From positions 1-37,921 of the forward strand of contig JANYLP010000049.1 of the NCBI GenBank assembly GCA_025361445.1: DNA of 37,921 bases. The letters are read 5' to 3'. Both the position numbers and the translations under genes were made by a program. Positions 25,287 to 37,000 of the stretch are shown piece by piece (position 1 is the first letter of the stretch; the number at the start of each line of letters is the position of its first letter). Below the pieces are notes generated by a model, which saw nothing but the letters and a program-made list of their open reading frames with translations, ran no database searches and had not been told where the DNA came from. This DNA comes from Coriobacteriia bacterium. GTDB taxonomy: Bacteria > Actinomycetota > Coriobacteriia > Anaerosomatales > PALSA-660.

Positions 25287-26384
25287 GTGCGGATCACCCG
25301 GCTGGAACTCACAGACTTTCGCAGCTACGAGAGGTTCGTACTCGAACCCGCGGCGGGCATGACGGTCCTCGTGGGCCCGAACGCCGCTGGCAAGACGAAC
25401 ATCATCGAAGGTATCCAGCTCGTCACCGCGGCACGATCGTTCCGGCGGCCGGAGTTCACTGACCTCATCAGGTCAGGAAAAACGCAGGCCAAAATCACAC
25501 TGCGAGCAGAAGAGGGCACGCGCCTTCTCGAGACCGAGATGCGGGTCGAAGAGGGCGGCAGGCGTTCCTATCTCGTGAACGGGCAGCCGCGCCATCGTCA
25601 CTCTGAAGTAGCCGGACTGCTTCCATCTGTCGTGTTCACCCCGGACGATCTCGCGATGGTGAAGGGACCTGCCGAACGCCGCCGGTCGGCCATCGACGAC
25701 CTCGGGGACCAGATCTCCCCGACATACGGCTCGCTCAGGCGCGACTATGCGCGGGTCGTGAAACAGCGCAACACACTCTTGCGGGATGGGGCGTCGGATG
25801 CCTCATTCGACGCGTGGGACGACCAGGTCGTATCGCTCGGATCGCGACTCGTCGTGCATCGGTTGGGTCTGCTCGACAGGACGATGGCACATGCATCCAG
25901 GCGCTACTCGGAGATGACGGGCGGGGAGGTCCTCACCTACTCATACGCCGACAGGTGTGGCCTCGGGTCCTGTTCGGAGCTCGAGCAACCCCAGGTCGCC
26001 GTCGCGATGCGTGAGCAGTTGAAAGCGCGTCACACCGAAGAGCGCCGTCGTGTCACGACGCTCGTCGGCCCCCATCGTGACGACATCACACTGCTTGTCG
26101 ACGGAAGGGATGCCCGAACGTTTGGATCGCAAGGGCAGCAACGCACGATCGCTCTGGCGTGGAAGCTCGCTGAGGTCGAGATGGTCGAAGAGGTGCTTCG
26201 CCGCAAACCCATCCTTCTGCTCGATGACGTCATGTCCGAGCTCGACGCCGAGCGACGCGAGGCACTCTCCACAGTGATCTCCGGCGAGATCCAGACCGTT
26301 GTGACCACGACCACGACGGCCTACTTCACAGACCAAACACTTGAGCGCGCCGTGATCGTGCCCATCGAGAGGTCGGTCCGATGA
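25287..26384 (+). CDS. recF: DNA replication and repair protein RecF
   Basis: A 365-residue SMC-like ATPase that helps load RecA at single-strand gaps with RecO and RecR. The GTG at 25287 follows GGGAAG. Walker A GPNAAGKT (Lys36), the signature segment FGSQGQQRTIALAWKLAE and Walker B ILLLDDVMSELDAERR are intact. The stop overlaps the next gene by ATGA, so translation is coupled. Confidence 0.97.
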   Translation: MRITRLELTDFRSYERFVLEPAAGMTVLVGPNAAGKTNIIEGIQLVTAARSFRRPEFTDLIRSGKTQAKITLRAEEGTRLLETEMRVEEGGRRSYLVNGQPRHRHSEVAGLLPSVVFTPDDLAMVKGPAERRRSAIDDLGDQISPTYGSLRRDYARVVKQRNTLLRDGASDASFDAWDDQVVSLGSRLVVHRLGLLDRTMAHASRRYSEMTGGEVLTYSYADRCGLGSCSELEQPQVAVAMREQLKARHTEERRRVTTLVGPHRDDITLLVDGRDARTFGSQGQQRTIALAWKLAEVEMVEEVLRRKPILLLDDVMSELDAERREALSTVISGEIQTVVTTTTTAYFTDQTLERAVIVPIERSVR

Positions 26385-26950
26385 GACGCATGGGCGAAGC
26401 GAGCGTGACCGGTATGGCTCGCGGACTGCTCGACGGCCTTGACCGCAGCGGGGAAGGCCGGGCCCGGGCGGACATCATCCGCCTATGGAGAACGGTCGCC
26501 GGACCCGAGGTCTACTCACACGCCCGCGGATTCGCGCTACGCGACGGCGAGCTCGTCGTATTCGTCGACTCCCACGCGTGGGCCACCGACCTCACGATAA
26601 TGAGCGCGCACTATCTGGCGGCCATCCAGGAAGGCGCCGGTAAGGACACGGTCACATCCCTGCGATTCACTGTGTCGAGGAAGGTCTCGCAGGACAAAGA
26701 GCACGACGCCGAGGACATGGACGCCACCGGTGCTTCCGCAGAGCCCGCGGTCGAAACGCGCAAGGCGACGGAGCATGAACGCCAGCAACTCCAGATGATG
26801 GCGGCTGGTATCCATGACGTCGAACTCCAGAAGGCGGTCATTGCGGCCGCGATAGCCCAACTTGAGTGGCGCAAGGGTATCGAGGCCCGAAACGCGGCGG
26901 AGCGGGGCGTACAGCGCGCGAGAGGCACCAAGCCACCCGCGCAACGGTAG
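26381..26950 (+). CDS. DciA-like (DUF721) protein with C-terminal extension
   Basis: A 189-residue protein whose first 110 residues fit the DUF721/DciA family, including LWRTVAGPEVYSHARGFALRDGELVVFVDSHAWATDL. DciA proteins are ancestral loaders or activators of the replicative helicase DnaB where DnaC/DnaI is missing. The remaining 80 residues are an acidic linker followed by a predicted helix (HERQQLQMMAAGIHDVELQKAVI) and a basic end. It overlaps recF by four bases (ATGA). Position between recF and gyrB is usual for actinobacteria. Helicase loading here is inferred from the family. Confidence 0.88.
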   Translation: MRRMGEASVTGMARGLLDGLDRSGEGRARADIIRLWRTVAGPEVYSHARGFALRDGELVVFVDSHAWATDLTIMSAHYLAAIQEGAGKDTVTSLRFTVSRKVSQDKEHDAEDMDATGASAEPAVETRKATEHERQQLQMMAAGIHDVELQKAVIAAAIAQLEWRKGIEARNAAERGVQRARGTKPPAQR

Positions 26951-28987
<2,037 letters not shown>

Positions 28988-29023
28988 CGCGGGCACCGGC
29001 GAGAGGGCGGGGTCTAGGGCAGC

Positions 29024-29566
29024 ATGAGCGACAACGGGACACGGTCGAAGGGCACGTTCGAGCCACCCCCCTGGGAGCGCGAAGCATTCGACGCTCTCGC
29101 GGCACGGCGTGCGGAGGAGCAGGCGGTGGCCGCGGCGCTTGCTGCGGCAGCGGCGAAGGATGCCGTGATCGTGGAGCCGCCGAAGCCCGCTGACCCGTGG
29201 GCGGAAGAGCCTGTTCGAGCTGCCGAGGCGGCAGTGCCTTCAGTCGATGCAGTGGATGGCGCAGGCAGCGCTCGACAGGGCGCCGTTACCGTGGACGAGC
29301 GGGCGGTCGAAGCGATGCTCACGAAGCTGCAGGCCGAGGAGACCAGCGACGGGACCGCCACCGTGTGGGTCGGCTGGGTCGCCTCGGGAGTGACGTTCCT
29401 TCTTGGAGGAGCGATGGCCGTTGCAGGGTTGCTCTCCGTGCGCGGGGCAGAAGCCAAGTTCGCGAATGTCGTCGGTAGCGCCGTGCTCGTGATCTTCGGT
29501 CTGTGTTTCGTGGGTATGGCGATATGGATGTGGGTCAGGACGAATCGTTCGAGAGGACGTCGATAG
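29024..29566 (+). CDS. Two-helix membrane protein of unknown function between gyrB and gyrA
   Basis: A 180-residue protein not recognised. Residues about 1-100 are hydrophilic, Ala-, Glu- and Pro-rich, with long Ala runs (residues 33-48) and likely disorder. Two hydrophobic segments follow (about 113-137, VWVGWVASGVTFLLGGAMAVAGLL, and about 148-170, VVGSAVLVIFGLCFVGMAIWMW), then a basic tail, RTNRSRGRR. The ATG at 29024 has a weak site. The gene starts 36 bp after gyrB, and gyrA begins on the very next base after its stop, so all three should be co-transcribed. Its layout parallels the membrane protein upstream of ddl, without evident homology. Confidence 0.8.
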   Translation: MSDNGTRSKGTFEPPPWEREAFDALAARRAEEQAVAAALAAAAAKDAVIVEPPKPADPWAEEPVRAAEAAVPSVDAVDGAGSARQGAVTVDERAVEAMLTKLQAEETSDGTATVWVGWVASGVTFLLGGAMAVAGLLSVRGAEAKFANVVGSAVLVIFGLCFVGMAIWMWVRTNRSRGRR

Positions 29567-32122
29567 GTGCCGGACGAGCAGCACGACAAGATAGTCCCGA
29601 TCGATATCGAGAGAGAACTCAAGGATTCGTTCCTCGAGTACTCGATGTCGGTCATCGTGGCGCGTGCCCTCCCGGACGTGCGCGACGGCCTCAAGCCGGT
29701 CCACCGGCGCATCCTGTACGCGATGAACGACATGGGGCTGTCGCCCGGTCGCGCGTACCGCAAGTCTGCGACCACCGTCGGTGAAGTGCTCGGCAAGTAC
29801 CATCCCCACGGCGACACTGCCGTGTACGACACGATGGTCCGCATGACGCAGGACTTCTCGATGCGTCTGCCTCTCGTGGATGGCCACGGCAACTTCGGTT
29901 CGGTCGACGGCGACTCCGCGGCCGCCTATCGCTACACGGAGTCCCGCCTGGGCAAGCCGGCGATGGAACTGCTGCGGGATCTCGACAAAGAGACAGTCGA
30001 CATGATCCCGAACTACGACGAGTCCACCACCGAGCCGAGCGTGCTCCCGGCCCGTTACCCGAACCTACTCGTGAACGGCAGCTCGGGCATCGCCGTCGGT
30101 ATGGCCACCAACATCCCGCCGCACAACCTCGGCGAGGTCATCGACGGCACGATCATGCTGATCGACAACCCGGACGCCTCGATCGAAGACCTGATGACCG
30201 TCATCAAGGGGCCGGACTTCCCCACCGGCGGCGCGATCATGGGCCGCGAGGGGATCGTCGACGCATACATGACCGGCCGCGGTTCTCTCAAGGTGCGCGG
30301 CAAGGCGCACATCGAGCAGACGTCCACCGGGCGCATGCGGATCATCATCACCGAGATCCCGTACATGGTGAACAAATCACGCCTCGTCTCGAAGATCGCC
30401 GAACTCGTGCGCGAGAAGAAGCTGACCGAGATCTCGGACCTGCGTGACGAGTCCGATCGCAAGGGCATGCGCGTCGTCATCGAGCTCAAGCAGGCGTGCA
30501 TCCCGCAGGTCGTCATGAACAAGATCTTCAAGCACACGCCGCTCGAGACCGGCTTCGGCGTGATCATGCTCGCGCTCGTCGATGGAGTGCCGCGCACGCT
30601 GACTCTCAAGCAGATGCTGTCCTACTACATCGCGCATCAGGAAGAGATCATCGTCCGCCGGACGAAGTACGACCTGCGCAAAGCACAGGAGAAGGCTCAT
30701 CTTCTCGAGGGCTACGTCATCGCGCTCGACAACATCGACGAGGTCATCCGCATCATCCGCGCATCGGCGGACGATGTTGAGGCAAAGGCCGGCCTGATGG
30801 CCGCCTTCGCACTGACCGAGATCCAGACGGACGCCATCCTCGAGATGCGCCTCCGCCGCCTGACCGGACTCGAGCGCCACAAGATCGAGGAGGAGCTCGC
30901 GGAGCTGCGCGAGAAGATCGCCTGGTTCCTCAAGCTTCTCGCCGACGAGAGCCTCGTGCTGCAGGTCATCAAGGAAGAGATGATCGAGATCCGCGACAAG
31001 TTCGCTGACCCGCGCCGCACCGAACTGGCCTCGACCGCGCACGACCTCGACGTCGAAGACCTCATCGCCGAAGAGGACATGGTCGTCACGATCACGAAGG
31101 CCGGCTACGTGAAGCGCCTTCCGGTCGCGACCTACCGCCAGCAGAAGCGCGGTGGCAAGGGCATCGCCGGCGTGAACCTCAAGGAGAACGACTTCGTCGA
31201 GAACTTGTTCATCTCGTCCACGCACGACTACGTGTTGTTCTTCTCGACCAAGGGCAAGGTCTACCGGATGAAGGTGCACGAACTCCCGGTCGGCAGCCGG
31301 CACGCTCGCGGGACCGCCGCCGTGAACCTTCTGCCGTTCGAGCAGGACGAGAAGATCGCCGCGGCCATCACGACGCGCGACTTCTCCGCCGACGACTTCC
31401 TGCTGTTCGCCACCCGCGACGGCATGGTCAAGAAGACCGCTCTTCAGGCGTACGACCGGTCGCGTCGTGACGGCATCATCGCCATCGCGCTCAAGGCCAA
31501 GGATGAGCTGATCTCGGTCCGACGCGTGAAGGACGGCATGAAGGTCATGATGGTCTCGGCCTCAGGCAAGGCCATCAAGTGGGACGAGCAGCAGGCGCGG
31601 CCGATGGGCCGGGACACCATGGGCGTCCGGGGCATGAACGTGAAGGCAGGCGACGACCACGTTCTCGGCATGGAGATCGCGCCCGACGACGCGGAGTTGT
31701 TCGTCGTCACCGAGAACGGCTATGGCAAGCGCACCTCGGTCTCGGACTACCCGGAGCAGAACCGCGGCGGCATGGGCGTCAAGACGATCCAGGTGACCGA
31801 GAAGAAGGGGCGCCTGGCCGGGATGAAGATCGTTCTCCCGCAGCACGAGCTCATGCTCATCTCGCAGGAGGGCGTCGTCATCCGTGTCAAGGCCGAAGAC
31901 ATTTCGAAGCTCGGTCGCTCGACGCAGGGCGTGAAGGTCATGAACGTCGCGGCGACCGATTGCGTCAGCGCGCTCGCTCGGGTGACCGCCAACAAGAAGA
32001 AGAAGAAGGTGCCCGAGGGGCAGCAGGTCCTGGTAGCAGATGACACGGTGCCGCCGGGCATGGACGAGCGCGACCTCGAGGCCGAGGAGCTCGTCAGCGA
32101 GGAGTTCGAAGAGGACGAGTAG
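29567..32122 (+). CDS. gyrA: DNA gyrase subunit A
   Basis: An 851-residue DNA-cleaving subunit of gyrase. The GTG at 29567 abuts the previous stop and follows GAGAGGACG. The catalytic Tyr123 is in [11 protein letters not shown]. The quinolone-determining segment [10 protein letters not shown] has Thr84 where Escherichia coli has Ser83, and Asp88 where it has Asp87, so this is not an obvious resistance allele. The C-terminal beta-propeller contains the GyrA box as QKRGGKG, which identifies gyrase rather than topoisomerase IV. It ends in a very acidic tail. A strong terminator follows. Confidence 0.98.
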   Translation: MPDEQHDKIVPIDIERELKDSFLEYSMSVIVARALPDVRDGLKPVHRRILYAMNDMGLSPGRAYRKSATTVGEVLGKYHPHGDTAVYDTMVRMTQDFSMRLPLVDGHGNFGSVDGDSAAAYRYTESRLGKPAMELLRDLDKETVDMIPNYDESTTEPSVLPARYPNLLVNGSSGIAVGMATNIPPHNLGEVIDGTIMLIDNPDASIEDLMTVIKGPDFPTGGAIMGREGIVDAYMTGRGSLKVRGKAHIEQTSTGRMRIIITEIPYMVNKSRLVSKIAELVREKKLTEISDLRDESDRKGMRVVIELKQACIPQVVMNKIFKHTPLETGFGVIMLALVDGVPRTLTLKQMLSYYIAHQEEIIVRRTKYDLRKAQEKAHLLEGYVIALDNIDEVIRIIRASADDVEAKAGLMAAFALTEIQTDAILEMRLRRLTGLERHKIEEELAELREKIAWFLKLLADESLVLQVIKEEMIEIRDKFADPRRTELASTAHDLDVEDLIAEEDMVVTITKAGYVKRLPVATYRQQKRGGKGIAGVNLKENDFVENLFISSTHDYVLFFSTKGKVYRMKVHELPVGSRHARGTAAVNLLPFEQDEKIAAAITTRDFSADDFLLFATRDGMVKKTALQAYDRSRRDGIIAIALKAKDELISVRRVKDGMKVMMVSASGKAIKWDEQQARPMGRDTMGVRGMNVKAGDDHVLGMEIAPDDAELFVVTENGYGKRTSVSDYPEQNRGGMGVKTIQVTEKKGRLAGMKIVLPQHELMLISQEGVVIRVKAEDISKLGRSTQGVKVMNVAATDCVSALARVTANKKKKKVPEGQQVLVADDTVPPGMDERDLEAEELVSEEFEEDE

Positions 32123-32154
32123 GGCGAGCAGCGGGAAGGATCGCAACGCTCTCG

Positions 32155-32184
32155 AGGGGCCCCGTCGCCGGGGCCCCTTTCCTT
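32155..32184 (+). terminator. Terminator of the gyrase operon
   Basis: A 10-bp perfect stem (32155-32164 with 32169-32178) with a four-base loop is followed by TTTCCTT, 33 bp after the gyrA stop. Confidence 0.88.
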
Positions 32185-32292
32185 GTCGATCGGGCGTCAC
32201 CCACCACCGCGGAGTCAGCAAATACCATACGCCGCACTGGATAAGCCATGAGATGAGTCGACCTCATGAGGCATATGACGGTCGTCAAGGGG

Positions 32293-32320
32293 TTGTGCTC
32301 AGGATTTGGCGCGGTACTAT
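32293..32320 (+). promoter_or_regulatory. Promoter of the surface-protein gene
   Basis: TTGTGC (32293-32298) and TACTAT (32315-32320) are separated by 16 bp. The predicted start near 32327 leaves a leader of about 180 bases. Confidence 0.55.
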
Positions 32321-32363
32321 GAATACAGCGTGCTCCCTCGGGGCAGGCTTGTTGGGGAGTGGC

Positions 32364-32372
32364 GGGGGGGGG
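32364..32372 (+). repeat. G9 homopolymer in the surface-protein leader
   Basis: Nine consecutive G residues lie between the promoter and the start codon. Tracts of this length are prone to slipped-strand length change in many bacteria. Confidence 0.85.
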
Positions 32373-32504
32373 TCCTTCCGTGTCTCCGCAGATTTCGAGA
32401 CCGGGAGGTGGTCGTTCGTCCGTTAGAGCGAATGCGGCGTTCGACCGACATTAGTACCACCGCGCACGCTCGTGCGTGGTCACTGCAAGAGGGGAGTGAA
32501 GCAC

Positions 32505-35500
32505 GTGAATTTGTCTCGCGAGATTCGATGGTCGAAGACCACGGCCGTACTCGTCGTGAGTATGGTGCTCGTGATCGCGCTCGGTGTCGCAGCGGCATTC
32601 GCCGTACTGACACCGCCCGCGAGCGTCACGGCGACCGATACCAAAGTCGGCAACCAAGTCAACGTGACTTGGGTCGGCAGCGGGGGAATCGGCACCACGT
32701 CGTACCTCGTCCAGTTCAAGGTGCAGGGTGGGCTCACCTACACCGATGCGACCACAACGGTCCTGACCAATGTGACGGTCACCGACCCGGGTCTCGTCAA
32801 CGGGTCGACGTACGTCTTCCGGATCACGGCTATCAACGCCTTGGAGGAGCCGGTCGCACCGACGTCCTCGAATCCGGTCGTACCTACTGACCAGACAGCA
32901 CCCACTGCGGTGCTGGTGGCCAACCCCGCAGCACCGAACGGTGCGGGCTGGTACTCCGTACTCCCGACATACACCATCACCGCGCAGGATCCGTCCGGTA
33001 TCTCGATGTACTACGCGAGCAAGGACTCGGGAGTGACCTCTGTCGCGGTGCCGGCGGGCACAGTGGGTCAGTTCTCCGCTGCCGGCTTCAACGCCGTCAA
33101 GTTGGCTGAGGCCACTCAGACCCTGTCCTACCGTGCTGTCGACGGTGCAGGGAACGTCGGCGCCTGGCAGTCCAATCCGTTCAAGATCGACCTGACCAAT
33201 CCGACGATCACCCTGGCGACCCTGCCGGAAGAGGTCAATGGTAAGGCGGGTTGGTTCACAACGGTGCCGACGATCACGCTCGACCCGGCGGATGCCGGCT
33301 CGGGCGTCGCGCTGACGTCGTACAACTGGAACGCTCTCGCGTCCGTGAACAGCACGTCTGACCCCGTCGTCTTCAAGGCGATCCAGGGCAGCAACCTGCT
33401 GACCTGGTCGACCATGGATCTGGCCGGTCGCACCTCGACCGTGGCCACCGCCGTCATCATGGTCGACTCCGTGACGCCGTCCGTCGTCGCGACTCCGACC
33501 TTGGTTCTTGGCCCCGCGGGCAAGATCTCCGCGTCGTGGGCTGCGGCAACCGACGCGCTTCCTGGTTCGGGCGTTTCCATCTACACGATCGAGTGGTCCG
33601 AAGAGACCAGCTTCGGCGTCCTCACGGGCTCCCAGGATGTCACTGCTGGTGTGACCGCGTGGGACATCACGGGCGTACACGGCAACACCTACTACGTTCG
33701 CGTGAAGGCGTTCGACACGGCGGGCAACGGCTCCACTTCGTGGTCTGCCGCCGCGTCGGCAAAGGCCGACACCCAGGGACCTGTCGTGACGATCCTTGGT
33801 GCGAATTCCTCGTATACCGCGACCTCGTCGATCCCGGCGACCATCACCGCCATCGACGGCGGAAGTGGCCTGCTCAACATCAAGTACCGCTGGTATCCGG
33901 CGAGCGGCGCCCCGACCGGGCCATTCTCGGCACCGTCGGCCGCTGCCACCACGACACTGTCTGCTCCTGAGGGCGACTACGTCCTTCAGGCAGTCGGCGT
34001 AGACGTTGCGGGCAACGTGACTACTGTTACCGCAGCCTTCAAGAGCGACTGGAGCAAGCCGGTCAGCACGTTCACGATTGCTCCGGCGGCCCCGAACGGG
34101 GATAACGGCTGGTACATCTCGATAGACGCGACCCTCTCGGCCGTCGACGTTCCTGCTGTTGCGGGATCGGGCGTCACGACGGTGACCCTCAACGGTGTCG
34201 GGCACGCAGGCGCCTCTTATGCGCTGCCTGCGGGGGCGTACATTCAGGGCACGAACAACTTCGTGTTCTTCGCTTCTGATCTCGCCGGCAACATCGAGTC
34301 TGCGAACGCGACCGTTACGGTCAACTTCGACAGCGCTAGGCCGACGATCACTGCGACGGGCGTGAACGGCTACGTCTCCGACGCCGCGACGGCCACCCTG
34401 CCGGCATTCAAGCTCGCCGCAGACGACCTGACCTCGGGCGTCAACCGCATCGAGTACGTGTTCCTGCCGCACGGCAGCGCACCCACCTCGGTCACGGTCT
34501 GGACCCAGGTTCCGTCCTTCGCAGCCACGGCGACGGCGACCGAGGGTCACTTCGACCTCTACTACCGCTCCGTCGACAATGCGGGTCTCAAGTCGTCGTC
34601 GGTAGTATTCGTCTCCACTTGGAGTGACACGACGACCCCGACCACGACATACACCACGAACCCGGCTGCCGCTGATGGAGCCGCTGGCTCTTGGAAGACC
34701 GCTCCACTCGTCACGTTCGTGGTGAACGACACCACCATCGAAGGCGCGGTCACGTACTCGCGTTGGGATGAGACCGGCACGGTTGCTGCCGGCGTCACCG
34801 CCCAGACGCCTTCGTCAAAGGCCACCCACACGCTCGAGTACTACACGATCGATGCTGTGGGTAACCGGGAGGCTACCAGGGTGGCCACGTTCGTCGTGAA
34901 CCAGAGCCAGCCGATCATCGATTCGCTGTCGCTCAGTGGCACGCCGAATCCTGCGGGTTGGTACTCCGTCGCCACGACGGCGAGCGTCACCGCGACTACC
35001 AACGGTAGCCTGCCGATCGGCAACATCTTCTTCAAGTACGACGCCGCGTCCACGTGGACCACGTACACTCCGGTCCTCTCGGCCAACGAAGGCACCCACA
35101 CGCTGTCCTTCTACGCCACTGACGCGAGCGGCACGGTCGGCCCGACCCGGTCGATCTCCTACAAGCTGGACCTGACCAAGCCGGTCATCAACCAGTTCAC
35201 GCCGCAGGTCGTATACAGCGCCTATCCGACGCTCATCGTTCCTGTGACCGAAACGGGCTCGGGCTTGGCCTCCGGTAGCTTCATGACCGCGTGGGGCCAA
35301 CCGATCCTGGGCACCGTCTCCGGCAGCAACCTGAGTGTCGAGCTGCCGATGCCGCTGGTCGTCGGCGACAACCTGATCAAGGTCGATGCGACGGACGCTG
35401 CGGGCCTGCCGGCCGATTCGAAGTACCTCATCGTCACCTACGTGACGGACTACACCGTCAGCTCTAGCTCTGGTGCCAACGGTGTAATCTCGCCGGTGGG

Positions 35501-36896
35501 CAGCAACTCGGTGGCTGTCGGCGCGAGCGAGACCTTCACGGTCACGCCGAACGACGGCTACCACGTGGCTGACGTCCTGGTCGATGGCGTGTCCGTCGGT
35601 GCGGTCAGCTCCTACACGTTCTCGAACGTGCTGGCCGACCACACGATCTCAGCGACTTTCGCGATCAACAGTTACGCTCTGACGATCACGGCTCCGAACA
35701 ACGGCACGATCACCGGTCCGGCGAGCGTGAACTCCGGCTCTGACGCCGTATTCACGATCACCCCGGCGGCCGGCTATCACGTCGTAAGCGTGACCGACAA
35801 CGGTGTCGCCAAGGGCGCTCTCGCGTCCTACACGGTGTCGAACGTGACGGCAGTGCACACGATCGCTGCGACTTTCGCAGCTGACGTGCCCCCGGCACCG
35901 ACGACTTGGACCCTCACGGGTTCGGCTGGCGCCAACGGCACCCTGTCCGTTCTCGGCGCGCAGACGTACGCCGTGAACGCACCTGTGACCGTTGCCATCA
36001 CGCCGGACGCTGGCTACCAGGTCGCGACCGTTCTCGTCGACGGCGTGTCGGTATCCGTCGCCCCGTCGAAGACCTTGGTCTTCGCCAGCGGCAACCACAC
36101 GATCTCGGCGACCTTCTCGCTGATCCCGGTGGCTCCGCCCGTCACGTTCAACATCACCAAGACCGTCGTCGGCAGCGGCTCGATTACGGGCCTCGCCGCC
36201 GTGGTTGATGGCAACAACGCGGCATACACGATCACCGCGGATGCGCACAATCATCTGGTCAGCGTCACGGTGGATGGCGGTGCTGTCGAGCTCATCGGCG
36301 GCAAGGTCACCCTCGTGAATGTGAAGGAAACCCACGTCATCGTGGCGACCTTCGCGGTCGACACCTTCTCCGTCACCGCTACCGCCGGTAGCCACGGTTC
36401 GATCACCGCCCCCGCGGGCGCTGACGCTGTGGCCTACGGCTCCTCGACCGGCACCTTCACCATCTCGCCCGCCGCGGGTTATCACGTGGCAGACGTCCTG
36501 GTCGATGGCGTCTCGGTCGGCGCTGTGACTGAGTACAAGTTCGCGAACGTCACGTCGAACCGTACGATCTCGGCGACCTTCGCCTGGTCTATCGTTCCGA
36601 CGAGCATGTCGATCACGTCCGACCTCACCACCTCAACCCGTGGCCATTCGATCGTCTTCTCGGGCAAGGCGTCGCCGAGCAGCATGATGACGGGTTCGCG
36701 CATCACCGTCTGGCTGCGCAAGGCGGGCGGCAGCTGGGGCAAGTTGAGCACTGTCTACACCAGCAGCAGCGATAAGTGGGCCTACACTCTGAAGACCGCC
36801 ACGCGTTCGCATGGCACCTACTACGTGCGGGTCGAGTGGGCCGGTAACGCGATCTTCGCCCCGTGCTCCACCTACCGCAAGATCGTCATCAAGTAG
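32505..36896 (+). CDS. Large exported modular surface protein (Fn3, Ig-like, InlB-type repeats)
   Basis: A 1463-residue secreted or membrane-anchored protein. The GTG at 32505 follows AGAGGGGAG at eight bases, giving an N terminus with a basic stretch and a hydrophobic segment (about 12-35). Then come an Fn3 domain (about 36-130), several Ig-like or OmpL47-type modules each closing with a variant of D-x-A-G-N (nine such endings in all), a second Fn3 domain (about 327-424), five InlB B-type repeats (about 983-1361), and a final Ig-like domain (about 1362-1463). It is rich in Ser, Thr, Ala and Val. There is no LPXTG or C-terminal helix, so attachment could be through the N-terminal helix. Adhesion or matrix roles are likely for the domain types, but no ligand can be named. 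Confidence 0.88.
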   Translation: MNLSREIRWSKTTAVLVVSMVLVIALGVAAAFAVLTPPASVTATDTKVGNQVNVTWVGSGGIGTTSYLVQFKVQGGLTYTDATTTVLTNVTVTDPGLVNGSTYVFRITAINALEEPVAPTSSNPVVPTDQTAPTAVLVANPAAPNGAGWYSVLPTYTITAQDPSGISMYYASKDSGVTSVAVPAGTVGQFSAAGFNAVKLAEATQTLSYRAVDGAGNVGAWQSNPFKIDLTNPTITLATLPEEVNGKAGWFTTVPTITLDPADAGSGVALTSYNWNALASVNSTSDPVVFKAIQGSNLLTWSTMDLAGRTSTVATAVIMVDSVTPSVVATPTLVLGPAGKISASWAAATDALPGSGVSIYTIEWSEETSFGVLTGSQDVTAGVTAWDITGVHGNTYYVRVKAFDTAGNGSTSWSAAASAKADTQGPVVTILGANSSYTATSSIPATITAIDGGSGLLNIKYRWYPASGAPTGPFSAPSAAATTTLSAPEGDYVLQAVGVDVAGNVTTVTAAFKSDWSKPVSTFTIAPAAPNGDNGWYISIDATLSAVDVPAVAGSGVTTVTLNGVGHAGASYALPAGAYIQGTNNFVFFASDLAGNIESANATVTVNFDSARPTITATGVNGYVSDAATATLPAFKLAADDLTSGVNRIEYVFLPHGSAPTSVTVWTQVPSFAATATATEGHFDLYYRSVDNAGLKSSSVVFVSTWSDTTTPTTTYTTNPAAADGAAGSWKTAPLVTFVVNDTTIEGAVTYSRWDETGTVAAGVTAQTPSSKATHTLEYYTIDAVGNREATRVATFVVNQSQPIIDSLSLSGTPNPAGWYSVATTASVTATTNGSLPIGNIFFKYDAASTWTTYTPVLSANEGTHTLSFYATDASGTVGPTRSISYKLDLTKPVINQFTPQVVYSAYPTLIVPVTETGSGLASGSFMTAWGQPILGTVSGSNLSVELPMPLVVGDNLIKVDATDAAGLPADSKYLIVTYVTDYTVSSSSGANGVISPVGSNSVAVGASETFTVTPNDGYHVADVLVDGVSVGAVSSYTFSNVLADHTISATFAINSYALTITAPNNGTITGPASVNSGSDAVFTITPAAGYHVVSVTDNGVAKGALASYTVSNVTAVHTIAATFAADVPPAPTTWTLTGSAGANGTLSVLGAQTYAVNAPVTVAITPDAGYQVATVLVDGVSVSVAPSKTLVFASGNHTISATFSLIPVAPPVTFNITKTVVGSGSITGLAAVVDGNNAAYTITADAHNHLVSVTVDGGAVELIGGKVTLVNVKETHVIVATFAVDTFSVTATAGSHGSITAPAGADAVAYGSSTGTFTISPAAGYHVADVLVDGVSVGAVTEYKFANVTSNRTISATFAWSIVPTSMSITSDLTTSTRGHSIVFSGKASPSSMMTGSRITVWLRKAGGSWGKLSTVYTSSSDKWAYTLKTATRSHGTYYVRVEWAGNAIFAPCSTYRKIVIK
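35451..36587 (+). repeat. Five tandem InlB-type repeats
   Basis: Five units of 70-80 residues share the pattern G-x-I/L near the start, then TITPxxGYHVxxVxVDG, and end HTISATFA. Units 1 and 5 retain 20 identical bases at about 35571-35590 and 36491-36510 (GACGTCCTGGTCGATGGCGT), while units 2-4 are more diverged. Confidence 0.85.
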
Positions 36897-36924
36897 ACCG
36901 ATCCGGATCTTCGGATCGCGCGTG

Positions 36925-36967
36925 AAGGAAGGGGCCGGAGGCGACAAGCCTCCGGCCCCTTCCTTTT
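36925..36967. terminator. Bidirectional terminator between the surface-protein gene and metW
   Basis: An 18-bp stem (36925-36942 with 36948-36965) has a five-base loop and a TTTT run overlapping its 3' end; the opposite strand also has a T-rich flank. It serves both convergent genes. A 7-bp hairpin at 36899-36918 lies just before it. Confidence 0.9.
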
Positions 36968-37000
36968 GTTGCGCGGGAAGCTAGAGAGGCAGTCGCCGCT

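Larger units (their letters stand above)
32185..32504. other. Gene-free leader region of the surface-protein gene
   Basis: This stretch has no credible coding frame. It holds small inverted repeats around 32250-32272 (ATGAG ... CTCAT), the promoter at 32293-32320, the G9 run at 32364-32372, and a bulged hairpin at 32456-32480 just before the ribosome-binding site. I looked for a c-di-GMP or other riboswitch core and found none convincing. Confidence 0.6.

Noticed and set aside
29813-29830. Thr84 in GyrA as a quinolone-resistance change
   Set aside because: Thr at this position is the wild-type residue in several susceptible species, and Asp88 is retained.
32320-32500. c-di-GMP riboswitch controlling the surface protein
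   Set aside because: No match to the conserved core loops of class I or II.
32451-34550. Long open frame of about 700 codons antisense to the surface-protein gene
   Set aside because: Its predicted protein is Arg- and Gly-rich with no recognisable domain, as expected from GC-rich third positions, and the sense strand encodes clear domains.
35451-36587. CRISPR-like or mobile repeat array
   Set aside because: The repeats are in-frame protein domains of 70-80 residues with no spacers.
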